Of a stretch of 64,000 nt of DNA, positions 56,039 through 64,000 are shown piece after piece. The notes beneath the pieces are model-generated. The model saw nothing but the letters and a program-made list of their open reading frames with translations. It searched no databases and was not told where the DNA came from. The DNA comes from Hyphomonadaceae bacterium UKL13-1. GTDB taxonomy: Bacteria > Pseudomonadota > Alphaproteobacteria > Caulobacterales > Aquidulcibacteraceae. The DNA is taken from positions 1,384,001-1,448,000 of the forward strand of contig CP012156.1 of the NCBI GenBank assembly GCA_001602435.1, given 5' to 3'. The translations under genes and the position numbers were made by a program. Position 1 is the stretch's first letter, and every line of letters starts with the position of its first letter.

Positions 56039-56524
56039 ATGCGTGTTGGTCTTTATCCGGGAACTTTTGACCCAATCACCTTAGGCCACTTAGATGTGGT
56101 AGGTCGGGCGATCAAATTGTTCGACAAATTGGTGATTGGTGTCGCTATCAATCGCGACAAAGGACCCATGTTCACGCTAGAAGAACGGGTTGCTATGGTG
56201 GTCAAGGACACAGAGCAATTCTTGCAATATGGCGAGATTGAAGTGCGACCGATGGAAGGTCTGCTGATCAGTTTTGCCGAACAAGTGGGCGCGTCCTGCA
56301 TCGTCCGAGGTCTGCGTGCGGTGTCAGACTTTGAGTATGAGTTCCAAATGGTTGGGATGAACCAGAAGCTCAATCCTCAAATCGAAACCGTGTTTTACAT
56401 GGCCGATGTCCAGCATCAGGCGATTGCCTCGCGGCTTGTTAAAGAGATCGCGCGCTTAGGCGGCGACGTTAGGCCCTTTGTGAGCTCGAATGTGGTTCAT
56501 GCCCTGAAGGAGAAATTCAAGTGA
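56039..56524 (+). CDS. coaD: Phosphopantetheine adenylyltransferase
   Basis: 161 residues, standard CoaD, making dephospho-CoA from phosphopantetheine and ATP. MRVGLYPGTFDPITLGHLDV holds the (H/T)xGH nucleotidyl-transfer motif, VRGLRAVSDFEYEFQMVGMN the acceptor region and DVRPFVSSNVVHALKEKF the C-terminus. ATG 56039 has AGGAGACGTTG upstream. The stop overlaps the GTG start of the next gene by 3 bases. Confidence 0.97.
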   Translation: MRVGLYPGTFDPITLGHLDVVGRAIKLFDKLVIGVAINRDKGPMFTLEERVAMVVKDTEQFLQYGEIEVRPMEGLLISFAEQVGASCIVRGLRAVSDFEYEFQMVGMNQKLNPQIETVFYMADVQHQAIASRLVKEIARLGGDVRPFVSSNVVHALKEKFK

Positions 56525-57672
56525 GACAGCAAATTCTTGCCTTGGGCTGTTTTGGATTTGCCCTGCTTGGGGGCTCTGTTGTCTATGCCCAGTCTAGCGG
56601 GCCTGCCTTGCGGGTTGTGCCGATGGGCGAAGCGCCACCACCTAAGAAAGCGCCTTCGAAGAAGGCACCTGTCGCAGCCCCAGCAACCAAAGCCGCGCCT
56701 ACCAAGGCACCTGTGACGAAAGCTGCAGCACCTGTTGCCGCGCGTCCTGCCGCTACACCAGCTGCGGCGAGTGCTGCCAAGCCCGCCGCCAAACCCGCTA
56801 CCGCGGCCGTTGCGCAATGGTCCACACCACCAGCAGCTGCGCCGGCTGCAGTTAAACCTGCCGCGCCTGCATCATCTGCAACCGCGCCAGTTGCTACCAG
56901 TAAAGTAGCCTTTCCTGCAGAAGATTGGCGCGTTCTAAACCCCGAAAATGCGCTGATTTATGAAACGACTAAGGGTCGCATCATCGTCGAGTTAGCCCCG
57001 GAATTGGCACCAGGTCATGTCGCGCGAGTTAAGATGTTGGCGCGCGAAGGGTTTTATAATGGTCTTTCCTTCCACCGTGTTGTCTCTGACTTTATGGCGC
57101 AAGGGGGCGACCCGAAGGGCGATGGCACGGGCGGCTCTGACCAACCTGATTTGCGGGCCGAGTTTAACTTCCGCCGCGGCGCGACGTCTAACTTTGTTCG
57201 CGCGGTGGATCGCGGCGGCGCCACCATTGGCTGGATCGGTACCATTCCTGTCACGTCGCAAACTGATTTGTTGATGGAACGGACGTCGGACAAAAAGGTC
57301 GCGGCTTGGGGCAATCATTGCCTTGGCGTAGCCAGCATGGCGCGCGGCAGTGATGAAAACTCTGCCAATAGCCAATTCTTCTTGATGCGAGCTGCTTATC
57401 CAACCTTGGATCGTCGCTATACGATCTGGGGGCGAGCCGTTGTCGGGGCCGATGTTATCCGCGCCTTCAAAGTGGGGGAACCTGTTGTCGATCCAGACAA
57501 GATGATCTCCGTGCGTGTCTTGGCGGACGTTGCAGAAGCGGATCGTCCGACGGTAATGGTGCAACGGACAGATGGGCCAAGCTTCCAAGCCAAGCTCAAA
57601 GCGACTTTGGAACAGCGTGGTGCCGCTTTTTCCAATTGTGATTTGGCTCCAGAAGGCCGGATCGTCCGCTAG
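56521..57672 (+). CDS. Exported cyclophilin-type peptidyl-prolyl isomerase with Ala/Pro/Lys linker
   Basis: 383 residues from GTG 56521, overlapping coaD. A signal peptide (RQQILALGCFGFALLGGSVV to YAQ) is followed by an Ala/Pro/Lys-rich region of about 90 residues (KKAPSKKAPVAAPATKAAPT and repeats), then a cyclophilin domain: VELAPELAPGHVARVKMLAR, FHRVVSDFMAQGGDPKGDG, NSQFF and RYTIWGRAVVG. The core has a roughly 40-residue insertion relative to PpiB (NFVRAVDRGGATIGWIG to SDKKVAAWGNH). The linker could span or bind the periplasmic cell wall. It probably folds periplasmic or outer-membrane proteins. Adjacent to a cytoplasmic paralogue. Confidence 0.88.
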   Translation: MRQQILALGCFGFALLGGSVVYAQSSGPALRVVPMGEAPPPKKAPSKKAPVAAPATKAAPTKAPVTKAAAPVAARPAATPAAASAAKPAAKPATAAVAQWSTPPAAAPAAVKPAAPASSATAPVATSKVAFPAEDWRVLNPENALIYETTKGRIIVELAPELAPGHVARVKMLAREGFYNGLSFHRVVSDFMAQGGDPKGDGTGGSDQPDLRAEFNFRRGATSNFVRAVDRGGATIGWIGTIPVTSQTDLLMERTSDKKVAAWGNHCLGVASMARGSDENSANSQFFLMRAAYPTLDRRYTIWGRAVVGADVIRAFKVGEPVVDPDKMISVRVLADVAEADRPTVMVQRTDGPSFQAKLKATLEQRGAAFSNCDLAPEGRIVR

Positions 57673-57750
57673 GCTAAAACGTAATTGCTGACATCAATTG
57701 CCGGCTAGGGCTTTGCCCCGGGCGCTTCTGCGTTTAGGAGGCCTTGCGAC

Positions 57751-58233
57751 ATGGAGATCATTATGAGCCAAGACCTCGAGAACACCCTTATTGTAGAACT
57801 TAGCACCGGCACCGTCACGATTGACCTGCGTCCAGATTTGGCCCCCGGCCATGTAGAGCGCATCAAGGAATTAGCACGTGAAGGCTTTTATGATGGGATC
57901 GTGTTCCATCGTGTAATCGACGGCTTCATGGCCCAAGGCGGCTGCCCCAATGGCAGCGGCATGGGTGGCTCGAAGAAGCCAGACCTCAAAGCTGAATTCA
58001 ATGCTGAACCACACGTGGAAGGTGTTTGCTCGATGGCGCGCACAAACGCGCCTCATTCGGCCAACAGCCAATTCTTTATCTGCTTGGATGACGCCACTTT
58101 CCTAGACCGCCAATATACGGTTTGGGGCAAAGTTGCTTCGGGCATGGAAGCTGTCCACGCTTTGCCAAAGGGTGAGCCACCACGTGCGCCTGGCAAGATC
58201 ATCTCGATGAAAGTCGCAGCAGACGTCGCATGA
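57751..58233 (+). CDS. ppiB: Cytoplasmic peptidyl-prolyl isomerase B (cyclophilin)
   Basis: 160 residues, normal PpiB length: TIDLRPDLAPGHVERIKELA, FHRVIDGFMAQGGCPNGSG, NSQFFICLDDATFLDRQYTV and WGKVASGMEAVHALPKGEP. No signal peptide. ATG 57751 has AGGAGG 9 bases upstream. ATG 57763 (MSQDLENTLIV) has GGAG and is also possible. Shares the segment APGHVxRxKxLAREGFYxG with the upstream exported cyclophilin, so they are tandem paralogues. Overlaps the next gene by 4 bases. Confidence 0.95.
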   Translation: MEIIMSQDLENTLIVELSTGTVTIDLRPDLAPGHVERIKELAREGFYDGIVFHRVIDGFMAQGGCPNGSGMGGSKKPDLKAEFNAEPHVEGVCSMARTNAPHSANSQFFICLDDATFLDRQYTVWGKVASGMEAVHALPKGEPPRAPGKIISMKVAADVA

Positions 58234-59030
58234 CCGACCCCACGATTGGCCCAGCGGTCCAGCGATTGTTGGACCGTTTGGATGCCATCGCTGCAAGCCT
58301 CGCACAGCAAGACGGAGCCTTGGCGCTCTTGGGCTTAGGTTCCGTCGGCTTGGATATCGCGCGGGCCGATCGTTTTTCTGACCTCGACTTCTTTGCGATT
58401 GCGGAGCCAAAATCCGCGATTGCCCTGCGGGAAGATTTGAACTGGCTATCATCGGTCAAGCCTTTGAGCTTTGCGCATCGAAATTCGCCTGATGGTTGGA
58501 AAGTCCTGTTTGAGGACGGAATTTTTGCCGAGTTTGCCGTCTTCTCGCCTAAGCAATTACCGCAGATTCCGTTTCAGGCTGGGCGACTGGTTTGGGCGCA
58601 CCCAGGCTTTGACGTGAATCTTGTGGCACCAATGCGTTATGCAGAGCCGATGGATAGGGCTTGGGGCATTTCAGAGGCTTTGACCTGCATCTTGGTCGGT
58701 CTTGGACGCTTTCATCGGGGTGAGGTGCTCGCCGCTCAACGACTTATCCAAGGCAATGCGCTCGACTTAGTGCTCGCTATGTTGCATGCGCAACTTGCGG
58801 CAGAGCAGGGTGGGGACCCCTTCAATCCCAGCCGGCGGGTTGAGCGGATTTGGCCGGATCGGCGCGAATGGTTGAAGCAAGCTTGTGCAGGATATGGTCA
58901 TTCACTTGAAGCGGCTCAAATTGTTTTGACCGAGCTGACTCGACTTGGACCCTTGCCCTCAGCTCTTGTCGCCGCGATTGAGGCGCTCCTCCAAGTACCG
59001 GACTTGAAAGACAACCATGCAACTGTCTGA
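58230..59030 (+). CDS. Nucleotidyltransferase-domain protein, unknown substrate
   Basis: 266 residues. The N-terminal LALLGLGSVGLDIARADRFS-DLDFF matches the GS...DxD nucleotidyltransferase core (aminoglycoside adenylyltransferase/MNT type), with the catalytic Asp pair in SDLDF. The following helical part (CILVGLGRFHRGEVLAAQRL and on) resembles the C-terminal domain of adenylyltransferases. Substrate, drug or protein, is unknown. ATG overlaps the ppiB stop (ATGA), and its 3' end overlaps queA by 14 bases, so it lies in an operon with housekeeping genes, which argues against recent acquisition. Confidence 0.75.
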   Translation: MTDPTIGPAVQRLLDRLDAIAASLAQQDGALALLGLGSVGLDIARADRFSDLDFFAIAEPKSAIALREDLNWLSSVKPLSFAHRNSPDGWKVLFEDGIFAEFAVFSPKQLPQIPFQAGRLVWAHPGFDVNLVAPMRYAEPMDRAWGISEALTCILVGLGRFHRGEVLAAQRLIQGNALDLVLAMLHAQLAAEQGGDPFNPSRRVERIWPDRREWLKQACAGYGHSLEAAQIVLTELTRLGPLPSALVAAIEALLQVPDLKDNHATV

Positions 59031-60081
59031 ATTTGATTTTGACCTGCCCGAAGATTTGATCGCGCTGCGGCCAGCGGTGCCGCGCGATTCGGCTCGTCTC
59101 TTGGTCTCTAAACCTAATCAAGCGATTGAGGACGCCATCGTCTCGGCTTTACCTGGATTTTTGCGCGCCGGCGATGTACTAATTTTCAACGACACGCGGA
59201 CTTTGGCTGCGTCCCTTAAGGCTAGCCGAGCGCAACGCGGTCCAGTTGGTGGGCCAGTTTCCCTCGACATCAATCTGCATCAGCGCTTGGATCGGGCAAT
59301 CTGGAAAGCCTTTGCGCGCCCTGCAAAACGGGTTGCCTTAGAAGATGTGTTGACGATCCATCCTGAGTTGAAGGCGCAAGTGGTGGAACTCGGTGAGGCC
59401 GGAGAGGTGACATTAGCCTTCTCGAAGTCTGGGGCCGATCTCGATCAAGCAATTGCTCAATTCGGTTCGATGCCTTTACCGCCCTATATCGCACGCAAAC
59501 GGGCGGTGGATGCTCAGGATGCTCAGGACTATCAAACCGTTTATGCCCGCGCGGAAGGTTCGGTTGCCACGCCAACAGCTGGGCTTCACTTTACACCCGC
59601 GTTACTGAAAGCCTTGGATGACGCCGGTATTGAGCGGCATTGGGTCACGCTACATGTGGGCGCGGGCACTTTCTTGCCGGTCAAAGTCGACAATATCCAA
59701 GACCATGTGATGCATGCTGAAACCTATGAAGTCAGCGCGCAGACGGCAGCAGCGGTGGCGCGCGCCAAAGCGGAAGGGCGGCGCGTGATTGCGGTTGGCA
59801 CAACCAGCCTGCGGACATTGGAATCGATCGTTGATCCTGATGGTCAGATTACCTATGGCGGTGGCGATACGTCTATTTTCATCACGCCAGGCTATCAGTT
59901 TAAAGTGGTTGACGGCCTGATCACCAATTTTCATTTGCCTAAATCAACGCTTTTGATGTTGGTCGGGGCTTTGATTGGGATGGAGGCTTTGCGCGAAGTC
60001 TATCGCCATGCCATTGACGGGCGCTATCGCTTCTATTCTTACGGCGACGCGAGTTTGCTTTGGAAGGCCTCCAATTCATGA
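59017..60081 (+). CDS. queA: S-adenosylmethionine:tRNA ribosyltransferase-isomerase
   Basis: 354 residues, full length. QueA transfers and isomerises the ribose of SAM onto preQ1 in tRNA to give epoxyqueuosine. [77 protein letters not shown] and [20 protein letters not shown] are diagnostic. It overlaps the preceding gene by 14 bases and the tgt start by 4 (ATGA), so queA and tgt are translated together. Confidence 0.97.
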   Translation: MQLSEFDFDLPEDLIALRPAVPRDSARLLVSKPNQAIEDAIVSALPGFLRAGDVLIFNDTRTLAASLKASRAQRGPVGGPVSLDINLHQRLDRAIWKAFARPAKRVALEDVLTIHPELKAQVVELGEAGEVTLAFSKSGADLDQAIAQFGSMPLPPYIARKRAVDAQDAQDYQTVYARAEGSVATPTAGLHFTPALLKALDDAGIERHWVTLHVGAGTFLPVKVDNIQDHVMHAETYEVSAQTAAAVARAKAEGRRVIAVGTTSLRTLESIVDPDGQITYGGGDTSIFITPGYQFKVVDGLITNFHLPKSTLLMLVGALIGMEALREVYRHAIDGRYRFYSYGDASLLWKASNS

Positions 60082-61199
60082 GCTTCAACTTCACCCGCCA
60101 TGCAACGGATGGTCTGGCGCGCACAGGCGTGTTGGACACGCCGCGTGGTCAGATCCGAACCCCGGCTTTTATGCCGGTCGGTACCGCCGCAACGGTGAAA
60201 GCCATGAGCGTGGATCAAGTGAAGTCCACGGGTGCCGACATTTTGCTGGGTAATACCTATCATTTGATGCTGCGCCCCGGCGGCGAACGCCTGGCGCGGT
60301 TGGGCGGCCTTCATCACTTTATGGGCTGGGATAAGCCGATTCTGACTGATTCTGGCGGATTTCAAGTCTGGTCCCTGGCTGGTTTGCGCAAAATGAGCGA
60401 GGCAGGCGTAGAGTTCAGAAGTCATATCGACGGTTCGAAACATATGTTGACGCCAGAACGCTCCATCGAATTGCAAGCCGACCTGATCGGGTCTGACATC
60501 ATCATGCAGTTAGATGAATGCACGACTTTTGGCTCTTCCCATGAAGAAGCTCTCGTTTCGTTGGAATTGTCTGCGCGATGGGGGGCAAGGTCCAAGGAGG
60601 CCTTTGGTGGAAGCCGTGCAACCCAAGCCTTGTTCGGGATCGTCCAAGGCTCTGTCTTTCCCGATTTGCGCGCGCGTTCAGCTGAAGCCCTTAAATCGAT
60701 TGGCTTTGATGGCTATGCCATTGGTGGGTTGGCGGTAGGCGAGGGGCATGACCTGATGTGTCGGACGCTCGATGTTACTTTGCCGGAATTGCCGCAAGAC
60801 AAGCCACGCTATTTGATGGGGGTTGGCAAACCGATTGATCTTCTCGAAGCCGTGGCGCGCGGGGTTGATATGTTCGACTGTGTTCTACCAACGCGGGCCG
60901 GGCGACATGGCCAAGCTTGGACGTGGGATGGGCCCATCAATATCAAGAATGCTCGATTCGCTGAGGATGCAGGCCCTATAGATCCAGAAAGCACATGCCC
61001 GGCTAGCAGCCAGTGGTCGAAAGCCTATTTGCACCATTTGTTCAAGGCCGAAGAAATTCTGGGCCAAACCCTATTGTCCTGGCACAATCTGGGCTTCTAT
61101 CAGGATTTGATGGCGCATTTACGGGCCGCAATTGCAGCCGGCCAATTTAGTGAGGTGCGTCAGGCATTGCGGGCGCGGTGGGGCTTCGATCCCGCTTAG
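60078..61199 (+). CDS. tgt: tRNA-guanine transglycosylase with altered zinc site
   Basis: 373 residues. Exchanges G34 for preQ1 in tRNAs with GUN anticodons. [48 protein letters not shown] and the nucleophile region [20 protein letters not shown] are all normal. The C-terminal zinc site, CxCxxC plus His in the family (Zymomonas C318, C320, C323, H349), reads S305-T-C307-P-A-S310 with His336: two of three Cys are Ser (AGC codons). The enzyme may be structurally altered or use another metal arrangement. ATG 60078 chosen for its overlap with the queA stop. An in-frame start at 60060 is also present. Confidence 0.95.
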   Translation: MSFNFTRHATDGLARTGVLDTPRGQIRTPAFMPVGTAATVKAMSVDQVKSTGADILLGNTYHLMLRPGGERLARLGGLHHFMGWDKPILTDSGGFQVWSLAGLRKMSEAGVEFRSHIDGSKHMLTPERSIELQADLIGSDIIMQLDECTTFGSSHEEALVSLELSARWGARSKEAFGGSRATQALFGIVQGSVFPDLRARSAEALKSIGFDGYAIGGLAVGEGHDLMCRTLDVTLPELPQDKPRYLMGVGKPIDLLEAVARGVDMFDCVLPTRAGRHGQAWTWDGPINIKNARFAEDAGPIDPESTCPASSQWSKAYLHHLFKAEEILGQTLLSWHNLGFYQDLMAHLRAAIAAGQFSEVRQALRARWGFDPA

Positions 61200-61235
61200 T
61201 TTTTTGTCTTGGCGACTGCCGCCGGAAGACTCGGA

Positions 61236-61829
61236 TCAGCATTTCTTCGAATCAGCCAGACCGCGCAAATACCCGCGACGCACCATGCCGCGCTGTTCAG
61301 CTTCGGCGTACAAACGGTCGGCTTTTGAAGCCCCCGTCAGCATCCGCACCAAGCTGCGCTGTGGAACTAGCATTGAGCCCACGCCGCGAACCGCCTCGGT
61401 GGCACCTTCTTTGGCCATATTGCCACCCTTTGAAGCCATGGACCGATCGTCGTGGCCAGCGGCAGCCTCAACATCGCCTTGTAGGGCTGCATCCAATTGC
61501 TGGATTTCATATTGAATCCACTCACAGGTCTGGCCGGTCGGTGGCGCATAGGGATCGCCGATTCGAGCTAGAGCTGCCGGAATCTTGCGTCGCACCATGC
61601 CAAAGTCGCGAAACGGCTGGACGGCCGCATCTGAAGCGGCAGCGCGAATCGCCTCGCCACTATTGCCATCTCCGCTGGTAGCCGTGGTGGTAGACGCGGA
61701 CGACTTTGGCGCGCCTGTGCTGGCGCAACCTGTGACAGCAATTGTGCTGAGCGTTGCCATCACCAAAGACAACAGCCGGACCTGAAGCGATTTAGCGCGT
61801 TTAAGATCAAGAGGATGATAGTTGAACAT
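61236..61829 (-). CDS. Putative lipoprotein, unknown
   Basis: 197 residues from ATG 61829. A lipobox TIAVTGC lies at about residues 27-33, so the mature protein would begin at Cys and be membrane-anchored. The Ser/Thr-rich ASTGAPKSSASTTTATSGD stretch is followed by a helical domain (DFGMVRRKIPAALARIGDPY, CEWIQYEIQQLDAALQGDVE, SLVRMLTGASKADRLYAEAE) ending in SKKC. I do not recognise a characterised family. The longer frame reaching 62003 has a cysteine-rich, non-signal N-terminus and is not favoured. Confidence 0.75.
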   Translation of the reverse strand: MFNYHPLDLKRAKSLQVRLLSLVMATLSTIAVTGCASTGAPKSSASTTTATSGDGNSGEAIRAAASDAAVQPFRDFGMVRRKIPAALARIGDPYAPPTGQTCEWIQYEIQQLDAALQGDVEAAAGHDDRSMASKGGNMAKEGATEAVRGVGSMLVPQRSLVRMLTGASKADRLYAEAEQRGMVRRGYLRGLADSKKC

Positions 61830-62236
61830 GGTGTTAGATCCACTTTCGTGCGGTGTGTTCCAAATCGTCCCCGTAATGACTTGCCTTGCCGTGACTAGGT
61901 TGGTCAAGCCCAACTTGCACGCGCATCGCTTTGATCTTGGACAATTCGAATTGCAAAGCGAATGGCCTTTCTCTGTTAAGTGAAATACACAAGTTTCTGA
62001 CAACTATCCGAATGCGCGGTACATGCGCCTTTAACTGCTGCGCCTTGACGCCTTGACGCCATCGGTCATCCAATTCGGCTCGTTCAACTATCTGAGTGTC
62101 AAAAGAAGCAGAAAAACAGTGTTGCTAGCTTGCTTATTCGCCTATGAACTTCACCTCTAGGCATTGACTGACGGCAGGCCTGTGCTTATCAGCGCCGCTC
62201 ACACCCGGACCGCGGAATCGCGAAGCCCATTTTTGG
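61830..62236. other. Intergenic region between the lipoprotein gene and tRNA-Lys
   Basis: About 400 bases without a convincing gene. It holds the tandem CGCCTTGACGCCTTGACGCC at 62041-62060 and presumably the promoters of the lipoprotein gene and the tRNA. A minus-strand frame at 61834-62073 has no ribosome-binding site or recognisable motif. Confidence 0.6.
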
Positions 62237-62312
62237 GAGCCTGTAGCTCAGCCGGTAGAGCAACTGACTTTTAATCAGTAGGTCCCGGGTTCGAACCCCG
62301 GCGGGCTCACCA
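62237..62312 (+). tRNA. tRNA-Lys (TTT)
   Basis: 76-nt cloverleaf with encoded CCA. Acceptor GAGCCTG/CGGGCTC, D-arm GCTC/GAGC, anticodon stem ACTGA/TCAGT with loop CTTTTAA (anticodon TTT), T-arm CCGGG/CCCGG with loop TTCGAAC. No integrated element or duplicated 3' end is seen beside it. Confidence 0.97.
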
Positions 62313-62460
62313 TCTTTGTTCTGAACAGTTTCATGTGTAGATTCGGTGTTATTATCATGGAACCAAACGGCTGCTTGCGCGCGTGAGGCTCGATTGCAAC
62401 ACTGTTGCAGTTAACACGCAAATTTGCGGTTTCGAACATGACTAACCCTTAAGCAAGTGG

Positions 62461-62488
62461 TTGACCTCTCAATTTCATCGTTTATTAG
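62461..62488 (+). promoter_or_regulatory. Candidate promoter of the ompA-like gene
   Basis: TTGACC (62461-62466), a 16-base spacer and TATTAG (62483-62488) lie about 50 bases upstream of the ATG. Matches to the sigma-70-type consensus are partial. Confidence 0.4.
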
Positions 62489-62539
62489 GTTTGTGGAGCG
62501 CCCAACCGGGCGTTATCGATTTATGAGGGAAATAGACCC

Positions 62540-63766
62540 ATGAAGAGAATTTGGCTTTGCGCCTCTGCGGTTATCGCATTGGCAGCCGCGCCAGGCATCG
62601 TATCCGCTGACGGTTGGTATGGTAGCGCAGGCACTGGCTACAGCATCGGTGGCAGCGTTGACATTGATGCCCCTGTGAACCCATCGGGCGTCGGTCAGTC
62701 GCCTTACATCATCGGCAAAGGTGCCAAGGGTGACGGCGGTTGGGGCGGAAACATTGCATTAGGCTATGGTTTCGAAAACGGTTTCCGCGTTGAAGCTCAA
62801 TTGGCTAAGGGCAATGCTGGTTTCAAAGACAGCGGCGTCTCTTCAACGGTCGGTAACATTGGCGTTTGGACCGCAATGGTCAACGGCTTGTACGACTTCA
62901 ACCGCGACGGCAACATCAATCCATTCATCGGTGCCGGTGTTGGTTTGGCTCGCGTCGATTTGCTGGCCGGCTCGTTTGACAAAGCAAACGCTTCCAGCCC
63001 ATTGTTGGCTTTGAGCCGCGCTTCGGCAGTTTCTATCAATGACAGCGACACAGGCTTTGCTTGGCAATTGATGGCTGGTCTTGGCTTGAAGTTGTCTGAG
63101 CGTTTGAACGCTGACATCACCTACACCTATGTCAACGTTGCTGACTTGTCGTTTGCGGGTACCGGCCGCGTTCGTTCGAACGCAATCGGTGGCTCGACCA
63201 CGGCTCCTCTGACTTTGGGTGCTGGTTCGGGTACCAGCGGTTTGCCAGGCATTGGTGGCTTGGGCTTGGGTCTGCGTTATTCCTTCGCAGCTCCACCACC
63301 ACCACCAGCTCCACCAGCTCCACCGCCACCACCACCACCGCCGCCACCTCCACCACCACCACCACCACCTCCTCCGCCACCTCCACCACCGCCTCCTCCG
63401 CCACCACCACCACCTGTGTGTGACGGTCGCTCGCTCGTGGTGTACTTCGAGCACAACAAGTCCTTCCTGACTGCGGAAGCGACCAGCGTGCTGGATAACG
63501 CGGTGCAAGAGTTGTCGGCGCAGGCCTGCAACTATCAGACAGCCTTGATCCAAGGTCACGCTGACTTGTCCGGTAAGCCACAATACAACATTGAGCTGTC
63601 TCAGAAGCGTGTTGTTGCTGTCCGTGAAGCTTTGGTCGCCCGCGGCGTCCCAGGTGATCTGATGACCGGTGAAGCGTTTGGTGAATCCAAGCCAGCTAAG
63701 CCAACTGCTGATGGCGTCAAGGAACCCTTGAACCGTCGCGCAGAAGTGACTTTCACCTTCCAGTGA
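62540..63766 (+). CDS. OmpA-family outer-membrane protein with polyproline linker
   Basis: 408 residues: signal peptide MKRIWLCASAVIALAAAPGI to VSADG, an eight-strand OmpA-like barrel (SAGTGYSIGGSVDIDAP to LGLRYSFAA, residues about 24-250), then a proline-rich linker of about 40 residues with 32 consecutive Pro, and a C-terminal OmpA/MotB peptidoglycan-binding domain (SLVVYFEHNKSFLTAEATSV, ALIQGHADLSGKPQYNIELS, LNRRAEVTF). It links the outer membrane to the cell wall. GAGGG precedes ATG 62540. Strong TTG-Leu and CCA-Pro bias suggests abundant expression. A strong terminator follows. Long Pro runs are expected to need EF-P during translation. Confidence 0.95.
   Translation: MKRIWLCASAVIALAAAPGIVSADGWYGSAGTGYSIGGSVDIDAPVNPSGVGQSPYIIGKGAKGDGGWGGNIALGYGFENGFRVEAQLAKGNAGFKDSGVSSTVGNIGVWTAMVNGLYDFNRDGNINPFIGAGVGLARVDLLAGSFDKANASSPLLALSRASAVSINDSDTGFAWQLMAGLGLKLSERLNADITYTYVNVADLSFAGTGRVRSNAIGGSTTAPLTLGAGSGTSGLPGIGGLGLGLRYSFAAPPPPPAPPAPPPPPPPPPPPPPPPPPPPPPPPPPPPPPPPPVCDGRSLVVYFEHNKSFLTAEATSVLDNAVQELSAQACNYQTALIQGHADLSGKPQYNIELSQKRVVAVREALVARGVPGDLMTGEAFGESKPAKPTADGVKEPLNRRAEVTFTFQ
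63320..63415 (+). repeat. CCN (proline) codon run, 32 consecutive Pro codons
   Basis: Unbroken CCA/CCT/CCG codons inside the ompA-like gene, after a short PPPPPAPPA section. Codons are mixed rather than a pure trinucleotide repeat, which limits slippage. The complementary strand reads as a poly-Gly frame that is not a gene. Confidence 0.95.
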
Positions 63767-63789
63767 TTTTAGTCACAATCTAAACAGAG

Positions 63790-63819
63790 GGCCCGGCGGT
63801 TTCGCCGGGCCTTTTTGTT
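63790..63819 (+). terminator. Rho-independent terminator of the ompA-like gene
   Basis: Perfect 9-bp GC stem (63790-63798 with 63803-63811), loop GTTT, then TTTTTGTTTT. It starts 23 bases after the stop codon. Confidence 0.93.
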
Positions 63820-63937
63820 TTGGGGCTGGTGTCGGTAGCGATCCAATTGAGCCGGTCTTTAGACCGCTGGCAGCGAGCGATAAGTCCCCCGTGCGTCAAA
63901 GAATTGTGCGAAATTAGCGAGTTGCTTTGAGGTGGCT

Positions 63938-64000
63938 ATGTTGGGTGTAGCTATGGTCACCCATCTGGATCACCGCATCACTGGCAAGTATCTCGCCCGG
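63938..64000 (+). CDS. Possible gene start, cut by window end
   Basis: ATG 63938 (MLGVAMVTHLDHRITGKYLA) is open to the window edge and has GAGG 6-7 bases upstream. An internal ATG at 63953 is another possible start. Only 21 residues are visible and no family can be named. Confidence 0.35.
   Translation, partial: MLGVAMVTHLDHRITGKYLAR

Noticed and set aside
58230..59030. Horizontally acquired aminoglycoside-resistance gene
   Set aside because: The nucleotidyltransferase motif is present, but the gene overlaps ppiB and queA in a housekeeping operon and has the same base style as its neighbours. Resistance function cannot be claimed.
62041..62060. Short tandem CGCCTTGA as a CRISPR or iteron array
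   Set aside because: Only two full copies of a short unit, no spacers and no cas or replication genes nearby.
62237..62540. Integrated element at tRNA-Lys
   Set aside because: No integrase, no repeated tRNA 3' end and no change in gene style. The tRNA is followed directly by the ompA-like promoter.
63277..63531. Poly-glycine open frame opposite the ompA-like gene
   Set aside because: It is the reverse complement of the CCN proline codons. No ribosome-binding site or domain.

Overview
The window reads as a chromosomal segment of a heterotrophic, aerobic alphaproteobacterium, most likely from or near the Caulobacterales/Hyphomonadaceae. Supporting signs are two DUF2336 proteins, a large TonB-dependent receptor, a GyrA with the long C-terminal insertion typical of Alphaproteobacteria, a tRNA-His without an encoded G-1, a complete ccoNOQP-ccoGHIS set, and one promoter with adjacent CtrA-like and CcrM-like motifs. 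The genus cannot be named from sequence alone. I see no rRNA, phage, insertion sequence, integron or CRISPR array. Gene density is high and only one gap exceeds 300 bases.

Layout. 0-4.2 kb: truncated acyl-CoA synthetase and a TonB-dependent receptor. 4.2-13.1 kb: beta/gamma-crystallin-like secreted protein, gamma-glutamyltransferase, M16 protease, a degenerate M48-like protein, tRNA-His, a ThiO-like oxidase and an acyl-CoA dehydrogenase. 13.2-23.4 kb: lytic transglycosylase, then the cbb3 oxidase structural (ccoNOQP) and assembly (ccoGHIS) genes and a DUF2189 membrane protein. 23.5-32.7 kb: an acetate-type locus with a symporter-fused hybrid kinase (CrbS-like), a LuxR-type response regulator (CrbR-like), acs, a DcaP-like porin and an MHS-family transporter. 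32.8-38.0 kb: accessory catabolic block with a methyltransferase, a DhlA-type haloalkane dehalogenase, two related small membrane proteins around an XRE regulator, a limonene-epoxide-hydrolase-like enzyme and a CaiB/BaiF CoA-transferase. 38.2-43.0 kb: signalling block with two DUF2336 proteins, a degenerate EAL protein, an orphan Hpt protein and NAD kinase. 43.2-53.1 kb: class II aldolase, an exported protein, an RND efflux pair, an AceE/transketolase-like enzyme and an anchored hypothetical protein. 53.2-61.2 kb: housekeeping run gyrA-coaD-two cyclophilins-nucleotidyltransferase-queA-tgt. 61.2-64 kb: lipoprotein, tRNA-Lys, and an OmpA-family porin with 32 consecutive prolines.

How the parts fit. 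The cbb3 cluster gives high-affinity terminal respiration. The acs locus looks like a self-contained acetate switch: sensor kinase, regulator co-transcribed with acs, and outer- and inner-membrane uptake genes fired from the same divergent promoter, which carries three phased AAAGTCT elements. The most unusual single-gene observations are a tRNA-guanine transglycosylase lacking two of its three zinc cysteines, a ccoI reading frame whose conserved N-terminus has no ATG/GTG/TTG start, a degenerate M48 protein beside an M16 protease, and the DUF2336/EAL/Hpt group.
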